A stretch of DNA of 56,972 bases from Blattamonas nauphoetae (GCA_033064195.1 JARBJD010000412.1:1-56972), one strand, 5' to 3'; shown: positions 43,949-56,868, counted from the stretch's first letter. Numbers and translations: made by a program. Notes: generated by a model from the sequence alone, not told the origin.

Positions 43949-46900
43949 TTAAAACCAGAATGGATTCAACAGATCAAACGGAGACACATCCAAATAGCGG
44001 TTGAGGACATCTCCAATGAGTCTCGATCCATTGCCATCTCCCAACGCCTTCCGATCTTCACCATTCTGCTTGTGACCACTGATCAGACAAGAAAGCGAAG
44101 AAAGAGATTGAATGAGGGCCGGATGGAGATCTGAAAGAAGAAGAGATGTGAGTGTTTGGTTGGGCGAAGATTCGGTTGGGACCAAGAGTGTGAAGAGCGG
44201 GGCAAGGAAGGATTGTGGGAGAGGACGAACAGTCGACAATGCGATCAAGAAATGATGCAGCTGAGAGAGAAATGAAAGAGAGGAAGAAATGAAGAGAGAA
44301 AAACGCAAACTTTTACTATCACAGGAACCCAACAATCTGCGATGAGGAACGTGTTGGGCTTTCCAGCGTTGTCCCACCCATCTTTCAGAACTGCTGCCCA
44401 CTCAGCTTCCACACAACCCGCCACGAGATCGGCAGTGGACGAGAGGAAGGTGTGGAGGGATGTGGAAATTGTGTTGGTTCGTTCGTCGGGGTTGGGTGAT
44501 GGGAGATGAAGGGTGAATCGGGATGTTGTGAGTGTAAGAGGCTTCTTTCGTGGGCGGTTGGAAGGAGAGAGAATTGATGAAAGTGTCTGGATGGCGTGAA
44601 GAGAGAGACGAGAGAAGCTGTTTGTGTCTCGAGATGTGCCTTCCTCAGAATCGTCGTCTCCTTCTCCATCTTTGTCGTCTTCCTCATTTTCATCATTTTC
44701 TCCCCCGTCTTCATTCCCATCATCCATTCCCTGCTTCCTCTTCAGTCGCAATCCATCACAATCACTCAGAATCAGCCAGACAAGTCCCTTCATCCATTCC
44801 TCCTTCTTCACGCCATCGGAGAAGAGAGAAGACGAAAGTGAAAGCAATTGTTGGAGGAGAAGTGGAGGAGACGGAAGGAATGTCGATTGAAGCGTTGGAA
44901 GTGTCGAAGGAGTGACAGTCGGAACTGGAGAAACAGTCGACTGGTTCTCACTCTTCACCCCATCCCCGCCGATCCCTTCCCCTTCTTCCTCATCGCCCAA
45001 GAAATCTTCCGTGGCCGGGTGTTCGAGAGAAGTCTGGGCGATTGGTGTTGTATCGGAGTGAGGATGGGTGGTGATGAAACTGCTTGCCAGAGTGGCTGAG
45101 GCTGAAATGATGGAATCTTCTCCACACGACAAACACACACTCAGAATCACACAGAGTCTTGGAAGGATGGCTGAGATTCTTGGAGAGGCGGTCTCCTGTT
45201 CGGGCGATTCGAATTCTTCGTCACTGCTCATCATCATCAAAGTGTCGAAGTGGGTCGTAAAGACGTTCGAAACAGACAGGGCTGCGAGCGAAGCCTCTTT
45301 CAGAATCGTCGACGAGCCAGAAGACGGTGACAGATGCGCTGAAACTGTGTCGCAGAAGGATGAGAGAAGCGTGGCGAGGATGTGTGGGGAGAGTGAGGTT
45401 GTAGTGATGTTCTGGCTGAGTGCAGAATCGACGATTTTGCCAAACAATCGAATGAGACTAGCCGAAGTCTCTGTTGACACGTGCAGTTTGGAAAATTCCG
45501 TGCTGTCCTGCTCATCTGTGATCAATCGCGTGTGAGTCGCGAATGGAGTGCGTGTTGGAGGGGTGAGGGAGTTGATGGATGCTGGTTGATCCTGTTGGAG
45601 AGGAGTTGTGATACAAAGTGTGGTCAATTTCGAGAAAATCGGACTCATCTTTCTTTCCTCATCGTCTTTCGTCCCGATCTGCTCACACACAAATCGGGTG
45701 AGTGTCTGATTATCGGCGAGTGAGGCGAGAAGGTTGGCCAGGAGCGACAGAAGCGAATGTTGGGTCAGCCTGAGATGAGTGGATGAATTATTGATGAGCT
45801 GCATTGATGCTGTGAGCAGTGCGCTGTTTTGAACAAGCCCGTCGGCGAGTGTTGTGGCGATCGACGAGAACGACCAACCATCGCTCGACTGCGAACGCCA
45901 GTTTGGACCACATTTCTCGCCCACAAGATCGAACAAGGCTGATACTTCGAGAAGGAGAGATTGAGTGGTTTCGCACACAGCGGAGTCAGCGTGGGATGTG
46001 AAGTTGGTTGTTGAGAAGAGAGAAGGATGGGAGAGGGCAGTGAGGACGAGAGAATCGCGTTTGGAGAGAAGTTCTGTTGGTTCCTGTCTGGTGCTGTCGA
46101 TCACAGTTTGAAGAGTGCAAAGCCTGAAGGTCAACGGGAACAAGACAGACAGCGAGAGAGGAAGGAGAGGAGTGGACGATGTGACAGACACACACGAACC
46201 CGACAGACTGCTTGGATCTCGCGTGAATTGTAGATAATCAGCACAGTAAGCATACAACTCATTGATGAGAGGTGCAGAGGGGAGAAGAATCAGTGACTTG
46301 GTTGCAGGCACAGCTCCATTCTTCGCAAAAGGCGTGATGGACTGTGCAAAGACAGCGGGAAGGAGAGAGAGGGGAAACAGCGAGGACAGCATGGTGAGTG
46401 CTGTGTGGGCGATGGGAGGAGAAACACTGAAGGGATTGAAAATGTAGAATTTATCCTCCAGAAGAGAAAGGAATTTGTGGAGAAGAGAGTTTTCGACGAA
46501 GAGGAGGGGATGGAGAGCTGCTGCGTGTGTTGTGACGAGAGACGAGAGTTGATGGAGCACGCCGTGAATGGTGTTGAGATGGTGAGGCTCAGAGAAGGCA
46601 GCTTTGGTCGGGATTGTCTCAACAAGCGTGAAACACAATTTCCAGAAGATGTCCGCATTGTCTGGTGTTTGACAAGTGTTGGACGAACGAGGGGGAGGGC
46701 ACAGACGAGCGACAGCCAATCCAGCGAGCTGTCGCATGGTTGTGTCTGTCAGAGAGACACAAGTGAGGGAGACGGACAAGATGAGAGAAGTGAGGAGGGA
46801 GAGAGAAGACGATTCGGACGACGTGGGAGGGATATCGGGAGTGAGGTGGGAGAGGAGGATGAGCGAGGCCGACAGAATCGAGAGAGATGATGGAGACTGG

Positions 46901-49900
46901 AATTGGGCTGGGATTGAGTGGAGATGATTGATTGAACCAGCCAGTGCGGAGAACAACACATCCGAATTGAACTCCGATCCATCATCCGCTTTCCGCAGAG
47001 CCTCCGACAGCGCTGATTGACGAGTGAAAGGTGGAAGAATGAAATCCAACAAGAAAGACGAGAAAGAGCGGCAGTTCTGTGTCAGGAACATCACAGCTGA
47101 TTTAGTTTCATATTCTGGTTCATGTGAATGGGACGGGACGAGAAGAGATTGGATGAAGATCGGGGTCAGATTCTGAAGCGCCGACGGAGATGATTGTAGT
47201 GCCTTCACGTTGGTTGTGAAGAGATCAGAGAACACCTCTTCGTCGTTGTCTTCGTTCCAGCGTTCGTTTTCCTTCGCTTTCTTCGCTCCCAACAGACGAG
47301 AGAATGTCTGTGCAAAGCAGTAAGCAGCCGCGTTCTGAACCTCCCAATTAGGCACCGCTGAGAGGAAGAAGAGCGACGAGACGAGAGCGGAGGGAAGATG
47401 AGCAAGAGTGAGTGCGTTGGAGAAGGAATCTCGGATGAGAAAAGCGAGAATATTGAACGAGTGAATGAGCTCAGCGTGTGGCGTGTTGTGTGTCAGCATC
47501 GACGGAAGATTGGGTTGAACAGGAAGTGGCGATTGACTTGTCTGATCAGATGCATCAGAACCATCCTCGTCTTCAAATTCCCCTTTTTCCACTTTCGACT
47601 TGGCATCTTCAATCACAGCCAAGCACTGTCGAAGCACCCTCTCACCAAACACGCTTCTTCCTCGCACACCTTCACATCGGATGAGTGTGGAGAAGACAAA
47701 GGTTGCCCCTGACGAGCGTCGAAGGGGAGAGATGAGAGGGAGGAACGCAGCGAACGACGAGAATGGGGAGACTGTGGGTGGAACCGACGGGAATGCAGCG
47801 TGGAGGAGATGTGAGAGTGTCGTGGCGAACATGACTCTGAAAGAGGCTGCGACATTCACAGAGGACAGCACTGTCCTGTCAGTTTGTGTGGCTGGCTGTT
47901 TCTTCTCCCCTTCCTCTTCTTTCACGCCATCTCTTCCTTCAAACTCCATCACTCTTTTCCCCAACTTGAACAGACTCAGACTGACCTTGTTAATCACACC
48001 GATCTGGCGAGTCGACAGAATCGTGGCGAGGATGACGTGCAAAGTCCATCCAACAGACATCACAATCGACGACGACGGTATCAGCGATGAGAGGCACACA
48101 ACTGGTCTTGTTGTCTGAGCTGAAGCAAACTCTCTCGCATCTGCATTTGTCTGTGTATTCCCTTCCATCAGAACATCGAATTCGTTCCTCTCGATTTGCG
48201 GAGCATCTTTCTTCCCTTTCCGTTGTCGTCCACTCATCACAACAAGCGCTCGCTCGTTCCGCATTCCCGCAGCGAGTGGATACGTTCCATGGCCAGCTGG
48301 AGGAGCTGATGAGGTGATTCGAGGTTTCAGAGACGAAGGGAAGAAAGAGAGAGGGAGATCGGGTGGAGTGGAAGTGGAGAGGAAGGAGTCGGCGAGAGGA
48401 CTGAATGGTGTGGGAAGGATTGTGCACGAATTCTTCATGTCCGGCTCTTTGTGTTCTCCTTTCGACTTTCTCTCTTCTTCGTCCACCATCCAAAGTGACT
48501 TCTCTCTGAGTGATTCAAACTCAATCCATTTTTCTGCACACGCGGTGAGCACACCACATGCTTCTTTCACAAATCCCCACCCAGCAACCCGCTTCGTGGA
48601 CGTCAGAAGCGGAGTGGAAGCGAAAGGAGAAGGAGAGAGGGTTGGAGAGACATTACCTGTGACGAGAGACACACATGGAGAGGGGAAGAGATACGACAAT
48701 GGGATGGCACTGGCGGTTAGTCGAGACATGTCTCCACTGCTGTTTGTGTCAGCGACGAGGGGAAGACAAGCAACGTGAAGACAACAGGCGAGAGTGTGGA
48801 TGAAGGGGAAGCGGAGAAGGAAGGAGGAGAAGGAGAGAGAGGAGAGGAGTTGTGGGAGGGATGACAGAAGTGTGAGGAGGAGGGCACAGGTCTGGTGAAG
48901 AGTGAGTGGAGAACTTGTCATGAACGAGAGAGAGGGCAGAGGGAGTGTCTCCGACAACGATTCAGACATCAGAGAAAGTGACGGGAAGTTGAGCAGAGAG
49001 ACGAATGGATGGAATGGAGTGAATGTGTGGTATGTTGGGTTGAAATGGAGAGACGGGAACGCTCCCAAAGGATGTGGTTGTGGGAATGTGGAATAATCTC
49101 TCATTTCTGATTGTGGCGATTCCTTCATCAACGATTCCATCTTCTGCTTGCTTTCCTGTGGAATCCTTCCTTCTTTTTCCGAAAGGTGTCGAAACGCGAA
49201 GTCGAGTAGATAATCGCGTTCAGTTGTGATGCATCGCTGGTCAGCTGGCTGTCGTCCCCGTTCTTCAACTTCCTGTCGAGTGACCCCTTCCATTCGAAGT
49301 CTGAGATCAAGAAGAAGAACATGAACAAAGGAGAGGACCCAATCACAGAGAAGAAGGGAGTGTTTGTCGAATGAGGTGAGGAAGAGTGAGAGAAGGAGGA
49401 GAGGGGGAGATGACGATGACGTTGATGAAGGAGTGGTTGACGACGAGTGCGACAGTTCAATCAACCACTTCATGAACGATGGAGGAAGATGCAGAAAGTG
49501 GGACAGAATTCTCGAAAGCGATCCGTCCTGAACGAGATCAGCTCCGACTTGTGATTCTCCTCCTTCCCTTCGCATCATCCTCTTCTCTTCGTCGAGAGCA
49601 AGTTGGATCAGATGTTCCCCAACATCTCTGACAAGCAGTCTGTTTGTGTTGAACGAATCGAGAAGTTGCGACAAGAGTGTCTTAACGAACGACGACGAGG
49701 CGAGCACAGAATTGTTTTGGGACGATTTGACATCGTTTTTCCGGACAACCCATTTTTCCGATTTCGTCCCATCCAAACCCAATTGTGGAGCGTGCGGGAA
49801 AAGGATCATCTGCGAGCGGAGTGTTGGGTTGTGTGGCTTTCCAGTCGTCGACTTGGATTCTTTGGAAAAGGCGTCACACACGATTCTGAGTGATTGGAGG

Positions 49901-52900
49901 AGGAAGAGGCGAGTGTGGAAGGGGAGATGGTGTGCTGGCACAAGAGAGGCCAAAAGAAGATGGAAAAGTCGATTTGAGAAGACGAACACGAATGACGAGG
50001 TTGATGCGGATGTGGCTGGCGAGGGGACGAGGGGAAGAGAGCGGATGGATGGGAAGAGGGAGGGCATGAGGGAAGTGCGTTTGGAGAGATCGAAGCTCTT
50101 AATTAGGAAGTCGATTGTGATCACGTCGGGATGGGTTGGAGGAAGTGATTCAAGCCCCTCCAGCGTCTTTCCTTCTTCATACTCCAACTCAACGCCTCGA
50201 TCCTTCGCAATCTCACTCCAAATCCCTCTCTCCTCCTTCCTCTTCTCATCTCTGGCGAGTGCGAGTGCATACGAAGCACGAGAGATCCTCATACAGAACG
50301 ACGAGAACGCATCAAGCGCCCGAAGTCTGTCCTCACTCGGCTTGTTCGAGAATGCCAGGAAGGAGGAAGACGATGAGAGTGAGAAATAGGAAGAGAGGAA
50401 GAGGAATGAGAGGATGGATGGGGCTGCGATTGGAGAGGACGTCGCGAAGGATGGAGAGAGAGTCTTGCTGGACGAGAAAGTCGAAAATGACGAGAAGATT
50501 GTGGACGAGAAGGCACGTGTGGACGAGAGGAAGAAGAGGAGGGCGCATGATTGGAGGAGAGGGGAAGAAGACAGCAGTGAGCGAGACAGGAGAGAGAGGA
50601 ACAGTGATGGTTGGAGCGACAGAAGGGCGAATAATGGAACTGTTGTGTTTGCGCAGCTGGAAGGTGATGACGATGATGAAAGAAGGGCGACGAGAGGATG
50701 CAGGGTCAGCGAGACGGGAGTGGATGCTTCTCGAACATTCACTTCCTCCATTTTTCCTTCCCCATCATCCGTTTCTTCGCTTTCGTCGTCTTCTCGCTCA
50801 TAATCCAGGCATTCTGTGCAGTGTCTCAGAATCACACGTGCAGATTCTCTCTCAAAACTGACATCGATCGAGTGAAAAGTAAAGTTTGGGTGCGACCCAC
50901 ATTTGAAATGACATGACGGGTTGTACGGTTGATCCTTGTTGGAATATCGCTTGTGCCATTCAGCATTCATTCTCTCCACATCTTCAACGAGAGGGAAGAC
51001 AGCTGATGAACGGGCAGCTGAGAAGAGGGTGGTGAGCATGAAGAGATGTGTTGGGGACAGGGAGGCGTAGGGAAGGACGCTGGGTGTTGGAGTGAAGAGG
51101 AAATACAGGACAGCCGAAGAAAGGACGTAAAATGAGACAAAGTCCTCAGAAAGACATGCATGCGTGAAAAGGATAATCGAAAGCGTGATGAACGAGAGTG
51201 GATCGTTCACGAAAAGTGTGTTGAGGAATGTGGAGTGAATATGGGGCGCTTTTGATTTGTAAAGGACGGAAAACAACGGGACGCACAGCCACACACGGAA
51301 GATGTAGTCTCTGTTTTGATGAGTTAGCCCTGATGACGAGAATGGGAGGGCGAACAGAGCCAACAGTGGTTCGACGACTTCGTTCACGGATACAGCTAAA
51401 GACGATAAATATCGCATGCAAAGGTTGATGACGACTGGTCTGTTGTCGGTGTCACTCTGAATAAAGATGGTCAGCAATTGGATGAAGAATGACGGATCAA
51501 GTCGGGCATCAACGATTAGATATGGGTTCTGATGATGTTTTGTTGGTGGTAACACTTGTAGATCAGTAATTTGGGCTTCTTCAGAGGAAATAAACGGTGA
51601 CGCACCGATTCTGAGCAGTGATCTGGGCAACTTTTTCTTGATGAGGTAATCAACATAGAATTTGTTCACATGCCATGCATTGCAAGCGTCGAGCAGAATT
51701 TCGATCCCAGCAAATCTGGAACGGCGATCATTGGGGAGATCAAATAGAGAGAATGAGAATTGGGACAGTGATTCGAGGAAAGAGCTGTGGCTGTTCCTTC
51801 CTTTCTCAATTCCAAACACGGCATGAAGAAGCAACTTTCCGCGATCAGACACTTGCGTATGCGGAGAGTCAAGCAGGCTAAAACAATTTTGCTTGATTTG
51901 ATCGAGTGGAATCAGATCAATATAATCTGGCTGTTTTTGTGGAGGAGGCGATGGTGATCGGGAGACAGGTGATGTTGGGGGAGATTGGCTTGTTGACAGT
52001 GAGATAATTCTGTCTGGTGACGACCCAACACGTGAGGACCGCAAAATAATGGATGGGAGATTTGGGATCATCTGAAGAAGGTCAATGAAGGATTGAGCAG
52101 TGAAAAGAATTGTACTGAACGAATGCGACGAGCATAGTACTGAAAGGAGTGGGGGAATCACGAATGATGTGAAGAGGGAATCAGCTGGGACAGAGAACTG
52201 TTCCGTGATTGTGCCTGACACAGACGCATGAACAGCAAATGGGAGACAGCTATCCTGGAAAAATGCTGCCAAGAATGTGGTAAGGGTTAATGGTTGCATG
52301 AGCGAGAAGACAGGAGGAATGGTGACTCCTGAATTGACAAGTGCGGTTTCAGTATCTCTCCCAAGCAATCTTGCTGATACTATCCTGAGAATCGTCGTAA
52401 ATAGATCTTTACATGCAGGTCTCAGTTGGAATTTTATGGGATTCTGGTCGTCTTGAGAGAGAGAGACGAGAATTAGAACGAGCAGTCGTGATGCAACTGA
52501 AACAAGATCCTTGCCATAAGTGGGGGACAACATCAGATGGACTAACACACGACAGAACGTTAGAAGCGAGGTAGGCTTGGCTGGTGGTGATTCAGTCGTT
52601 GGAGAGGTGAGTGAGAACACAGACGATATGAGATCCTCAGGTTCTCCAAAGTCAGTGATCATCTTCTGAACATTCGATATTTGGCGAAGACTGTTCTGGA
52701 TCTTACGAACAATGCTTCTCAATTGAACAGAAACTGCAACTACTTGCGAGTCTGGGACCGGGAGAAGGATTGTCTGCGAATATGCAGTAAATACGTCTCG
52801 ATCCGCAAGATTAGATAGATGATCAGTTACAGAGACATCTTTGAGAATGTCTTTGGAGCATGCATCCAAGAATTCGGAATTCATTGCGGTGATGAATTTG

Positions 52901-52974
52901 ATCAGACTCCCAACAAAAGAATCCTCTTCACGAGGTGTCTTTTCTGTGAAACATGATGTTTCATTTGAGAACAA
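43949..52974 (-). CDS. Giant helical-repeat-like protein, about 3000 residues, one 50-nt intron near the 3' end
   Basis: A single open frame of about 8.7 kb is joined through a 50-nt intron (44310-44261, GTTTGC...TCTCAG) to a last exon 44260-43949 ending NPFWF. The protein is Leu/Ser/Pro-rich with long runs of amphipathic helices, suggesting a HEAT/ARM-type solenoid; no named family is recognised. A Cys/His patch (CHFKCGSHPNFTFHS...RHCTECLDYE) lies about a quarter of the way in. An acidic stretch (DENEEDDKDGEGDDDSEE) lies near the C-terminus. The first in-frame ATG is at 52884, but coding-like sequence continues upstream to about 53030 (HLLSLGLRDNIFLFSNE). A first exon may therefore be missing and the start is uncertain. 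Its near-intronless state contrasts with the kinase next door. Confidence 0.8.
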
Positions 52975-53185
52975 GAAAATATTATCACGCAGTCCCAGAG
53001 AGAGCAGATGAAATAGAGCATGTACTGATTCAAATCAATGGTTTCATCACTAAGGGGAGGATCAACTCCATCAGTTATCGAGCAATTTCTCAGTGATGGA
53101 CGGTTTGTAAACTCTTAAAATTCTGAACTCCAATTTTACTGCGCTTTTACATCTATATTTGTTGTGGTAACATTGCTCTCCTCAG
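52975..53185. promoter_or_regulatory. Divergent intergenic/5' region between the giant gene and the SET/NAP gene
   Basis: The two genes run apart from here, so both promoters and first exons must lie within or near these roughly 200 bases. The right side ends in a splice acceptor (CTCTCCTCAG at 53176-53185) that opens the first recognised SET/NAP exon. A candidate upstream exon begins at ATGGTTTCATCACTAAGG (about 53037). No TATA box or initiator could be assigned. Confidence 0.4.
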
Positions 53186-54089
53186 AACAACGCTTTAACA
53201 AGGCTCGAGAAATCCAGGACAAGATCGACGCGGAAACCGACAAGCTCCGTGAGCAGTTTCTTCCTCAAGAAAGGAAAATGATGAAAGAAGTCTACCAGAT
53301 TTTTTTGGAGCGTGACGAGACGCTCAAGAAAGTTCCCAACTTCTGGTTTTTCGTCATCAACAACACGCTGGACTTTCTTCCGACATTTCACGACGAAGAC
53401 GCAAGCAATGTACTCAACTACTGCACGTCCATTACAGTTGTCCCATCATCTGGCGATGGCTCAACATACCTTTTGAAGGCAGTATGTCAAACACACCACT
53501 CTTCTGCTTTGAATCGATCCTCTGCAGTTCATCTCCATTTTCTCGCTCTCAACCTGAAAATGTCTCATTTTCAACTGATTTTGGCGTTTCCATTGATTTA
53601 ACTTCGTTCATGACTCCACGTTCACATGTTTCCTCCATCTCTCCCAGGAATTCAAGGAAAATCCATACTTCGAGAACCAGACACTTCAAAAGGAATTTCC
53701 TATTGACCCTTCACCAGATGCAAAAGTTGGAAAAGGCACAGACATCAAGTGGAAGAGTGGAAAGGTCCGATAAGCAACCTTTGTCTCATTTTAACTCTCT
53801 GAACTAGAATCTCTCTGAAGCCCACATTGCTGCTGCCAAAAAGTCCAAAGATTCGGATTTGGCCCCATTTACTTTTCTTGATCTCTTTTCCAACGCTAAC
53901 CCGAAAGAATTTGACGAATTCAGACTCGACCTGTTCCACATCTTTGTGGACACGATTTATCCTGATCCTATGGCCGTCTTTATGGGTGATGATGATGTTG
54001 ATGAGGACAGCGACGAGAGTGTCAGCGACGAGGAGGGAGACTCGGAGGAAAGTTTTGATTCGCAGGCTGGCAGTGACGACGAGGATTAG
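53186..54089 (+). CDS. SET/NAP-family histone chaperone, 3 exons recognised plus missing first exon
   Basis: Exons 53186-53481, 53648-53764 and 53808-54089 join in phase. The dimerisation helix ([28 protein letters not shown]) leads to the earmuff domain with [42 protein letters not shown] and [25 protein letters not shown] follows. The end is the acidic tail [22 protein letters not shown] typical of SET and NAP1. These proteins bind and deliver histones H2A-H2B and H3-H4. The introns are 166 and 43 nt. The first coding exon is not resolved: the frame enters exon 53186 with one nucleotide from upstream. The length suits SET more than NAP1. Confidence 0.85.
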
Positions 54090-54172
54090 GGGGAATGAGG
54101 GAGGAAATATGATTTTCATGTCATGGAAGTTTAACAGAGATGTTATTCAGAAACGAGAACATGCCCACGAGG

Positions 54173-54391
54173 TCAAACAAAACGATCGCCCCATCGCGAC
54201 GTCTCGAAAAGTCTGAGATCGAATCGACACGTTCCACGGGGAGTCTTTGCACACAGAACGAACTTTTTTTGTGTCTCCTTACTCTTTGATTCGAAGACTC
54301 TCATGAAATCGTCCCGATCCAGCTGTCCGAGAAAGTGTGTCTCATTCAGCTCACCAATCATCAATCTCTTTTTCTCGCATGTTAAGATCAC
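54173..54391 (-). CDS. Hypothetical 72-residue ORF
   Basis: A short minus-strand frame with natural-looking composition (MIGELNETHFLGQLDRDDFMRVF) lies between the SET/NAP gene and the exchanger. No family is recognised. It overlaps the 5' part of the exchanger frame, so it may be a small gene, the end of an exon, or chance. Confidence 0.25.
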   Translation of the reverse strand: MILTCEKKRLMIGELNETHFLGQLDRDDFMRVFESKSKETQKKFVLCAKTPRGTCRFDLRLFETSRWGDRFV

Positions 54392-56868
54392 CCACTTCTT
54401 ATGTTGGTCGAATTATATATCTTTTCAAAGATATTAATCATCCTGTCAGCCTTCGAGGACCAAGTATCTTTCCTCTTTCATCTCTTCATCTCACTTTAGA
54501 AAGAATACCCACTTATCACACAAATACTGTCGTTCTTTCGTTGTCAACATTTTCAATCTCTATCCGACCTAGACGTGCGCCTCGTCCACGTCCCAACACT
54601 CTCAGTACTGGCTCTAACAGCACATTATCTTCCCTTTCACCCATCCCAAATAACACTACATGCATTCCTCCTAAAAGCCCTTCTGGAGTCGATCAATGTG
54701 CTTTTGTTAAAGCGAACTGCCAAGAGGAAGTGGAAGGCGCACTTTTTCCGCACCTCTTCCTCCGCTACTGTGGGCTCAACCGTGCCCCTTGGCTTTATTA
54801 CGTTGTTATGATTCTGATCATCATCATTATCTTCTTCCTCAAAGTCTCAAACACTCTGACATTCCTTGTACCTCCACTTGGGCGATTCTGAATGAAAACT
54901 TGATTTACACTAATGTGCGTCACCAAAAATTATTTTTTGTCCAATTACCATTCACCGGTGTAATAGACAGAAAACAGGTGAATTAGTGAATTTAAAGTTC
55001 GATCGCGTTCGATATCGTCATTTTTTGATTCGGTCACTTTTGCACACTTTTTATCACAGAACAAGTTCAAAAAGAGAGAAATGATGGAAAACGGCGTAAA
55101 AAGCTCATTCTGTGTGAAAGAACCAACACAGGGACATCTATTGGAGAAAAAGACACGAAAAGTTCTGGAGGACATATTCAACAGACTTGATAAGATTAGT
55201 CTTGGAAATTTCGGATAGTGTCCGGACGATGTGGTTTGTGATAAATTGCGAAGGAAAAACGAGCAAGAGAGGAATTGTAGTAGTGGGAGGAAGATCGAAA
55301 AGTGTGAGTCGAATTTGACAGTCTACAAGAAAAAAATGTTGAAACCAGAGGAGAAATTGAGCTAAAACAGTCCAAAACAGTGAATTATACGATTCTTGAG
55401 AGATCCTTATGGCTCCTGAGATTGGATTTGCGACGAGACAAAAAAGTGCTGAGTTTCTGCACATGAGAACAAAAAACGATGCATACTATCGGATCCACAT
55501 CCAATACGCTGGTTGAGATTGGTCGGATCATCTATTTTTATCATCAAAGAAATTTGGATGGTGAGGAGGTGCCTGAACTTTGAATCGGAAAGATATGATG
55601 CGAGAATGAAAAAAAGTTGAAAATCAAACATTTACGATGTCGATAGTGGCTGGACCTGTGAACTGAGAGGATTTCTGGGAGATCCTCAACTTCAAGACGA
55701 AAGGGAGACGCTTGCAAGTTTTGATTTAGAATCGCCCACTTATCTTTGTTTCTGATACTCTTGGATTGTCAGAGAACATGGCTGGTTTGTCTAATGGACT
55801 ACCGTTTCTGACTAACAAACTCATTCCGTTCTTCGATGCTTTTCCTGCTTTATTCTGATCTTATTTGATTATATTGTCACCACTCATTGTTTCTCTTCTC
55901 TTTTCCCATTTATTCTCCAATTGTGCCTGATCAGGAATCACATTCCTGGCACTCAGCAATGCTGCACCTGATATCTTCTCTCAGATGTCAGCTGCCAGTC
56001 AAGAGTCATTCGGAATGACTATGGGGGATTCACTTGGTATGATTAGACATCCATCTTGAGATTTGATCGATTCTCCTTTTTTTGATTTTCTCTTTCTCTC
56101 CAACCTTCATGACATTCTTTTCCACCGCTCTTCAGGATCTTCATTGTTCAATGTTGCTGGAGTGATTGCAATTGTTGTTCTGATCCATCCGTTCCGAGCA
56201 TCCAAGGAACTGTTGTGGAAGGACGCACTGTCGTTTGGTCTAGCGACACTCATTAACCTCGCTCTTGTTATTGTTGGTCTGTTTTACGTTCATTCTTTCT
56301 CTTTCCATGCTTTCCGACATCGTATTTCGTTTTTTGTCATTCGTTCACAACAATTGAAATTCATTCATATCAATCCCTACTGTCTTTTCTTCTTCCCCAG
56401 GTCTCTTCCCGTGGTGGCTTTGTGTCGTATTTCCGATTATCTACACCGTTTATCTCGTGATCAGCTGGATCTTCGAGCAATATCAAAAAGCTCATCCTCA
56501 AAAGGAGATCCTCGACTCCCCTCGCATGAAGAGGCACACAATCGTCCAGATCGTCTTTTCTGTTCTCAGATTCGCTGTTGGAGTTATTTGGATGAATGCA
56601 TTCAGCGGTATGTGAAACTCTCACTTTGGTCACTCACCTCTTGCCACGTCCATCTAATTCGACTTCACATTCCTTTTTCGTTCTTTTCTTCGTCTTTTCA
56701 TCTTTCCTTCTCATCATTTCCTTTCTCTCTTCTTTTCTTCCCTCTGCAGGTGAGATGGTGAGTATCTTCAAGACAATTGGGTTCCACACTCACATTTCAG
56801 AGAGCACACTCGCAGCAACCATCCTCGCTGTCGGAGATGCCTTCCAAGACGCAGCGTCATGTGCCGAA
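54337..56868 (+). CDS. Cation/Ca2+ exchanger (NCKX/CCX/NCLX type), 5' start uncertain, 3' cut by window edge
   Basis: The first exon region (to 54867 or 54879) has the family's luminal Cys pattern, CAFVKANCQEEVEGALFPHLFLRYC, then a membrane segment and TFLVPPL. Further exons are 55738-55784, 55935-56036, 56136-56276, 56401-56607 and 56750-56868, all in phase. Alpha-1 repeat: SDTLGLSENMAG-ITFLALSNAAPDIFSQM...GDSLGSSLFNVAG. Alpha-2 begins ESTLAATILAVGDAFQDAAS. Both acidic ion-coordinating positions are present. The product would swap Na+/K+ or H+ against Ca2+ across an organelle or plasma membrane. ATG 54337 is the most upstream Met in frame, but the Pro/Arg/Ser-rich segment behind it is not conserved-looking. 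The reading frame is interrupted by the insertion at 54880-55737. The gene continues past 56868. Confidence 0.85.
54880..55737. mobile_element. 858-bp TIR-bearing insertion in the exchanger gene, intron-like
   Basis: The left end GGGCGATTCTGAATGAAAAC is mirrored by GTTTTGATTTAGAATCGCCC at the right, 21 of 23 bases agreeing. It is flanked by the direct repeat ACTT (54876-54879 and 55738-55741). Removing the element and one ACTT restores CCT CCA CTT ATC TTT, which reads straight into the alpha-1 repeat. The interior has no recognisable gene; two minus-strand frames at 55138-55464 and 55407-55631 show no domain. It thus looks like a nonautonomous DNA transposon that must be removed as, or within, an intron if the host gene works. 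Confidence 0.85.

Noticed and set aside
44385-51881. Many ORFs of 60-170 residues on both strands inside the giant gene
   Set aside because: They are shadows of the 8.7-kb open frame, whose codon pattern leaves antisense frames open; none shows a domain.
55138-55631. Two minus-strand ORFs inside the exchanger insertion as a possible transposase
   Set aside because: Leu/Phe/Ile/Ser-rich with no catalytic motif; more likely chance frames in a nonautonomous element.
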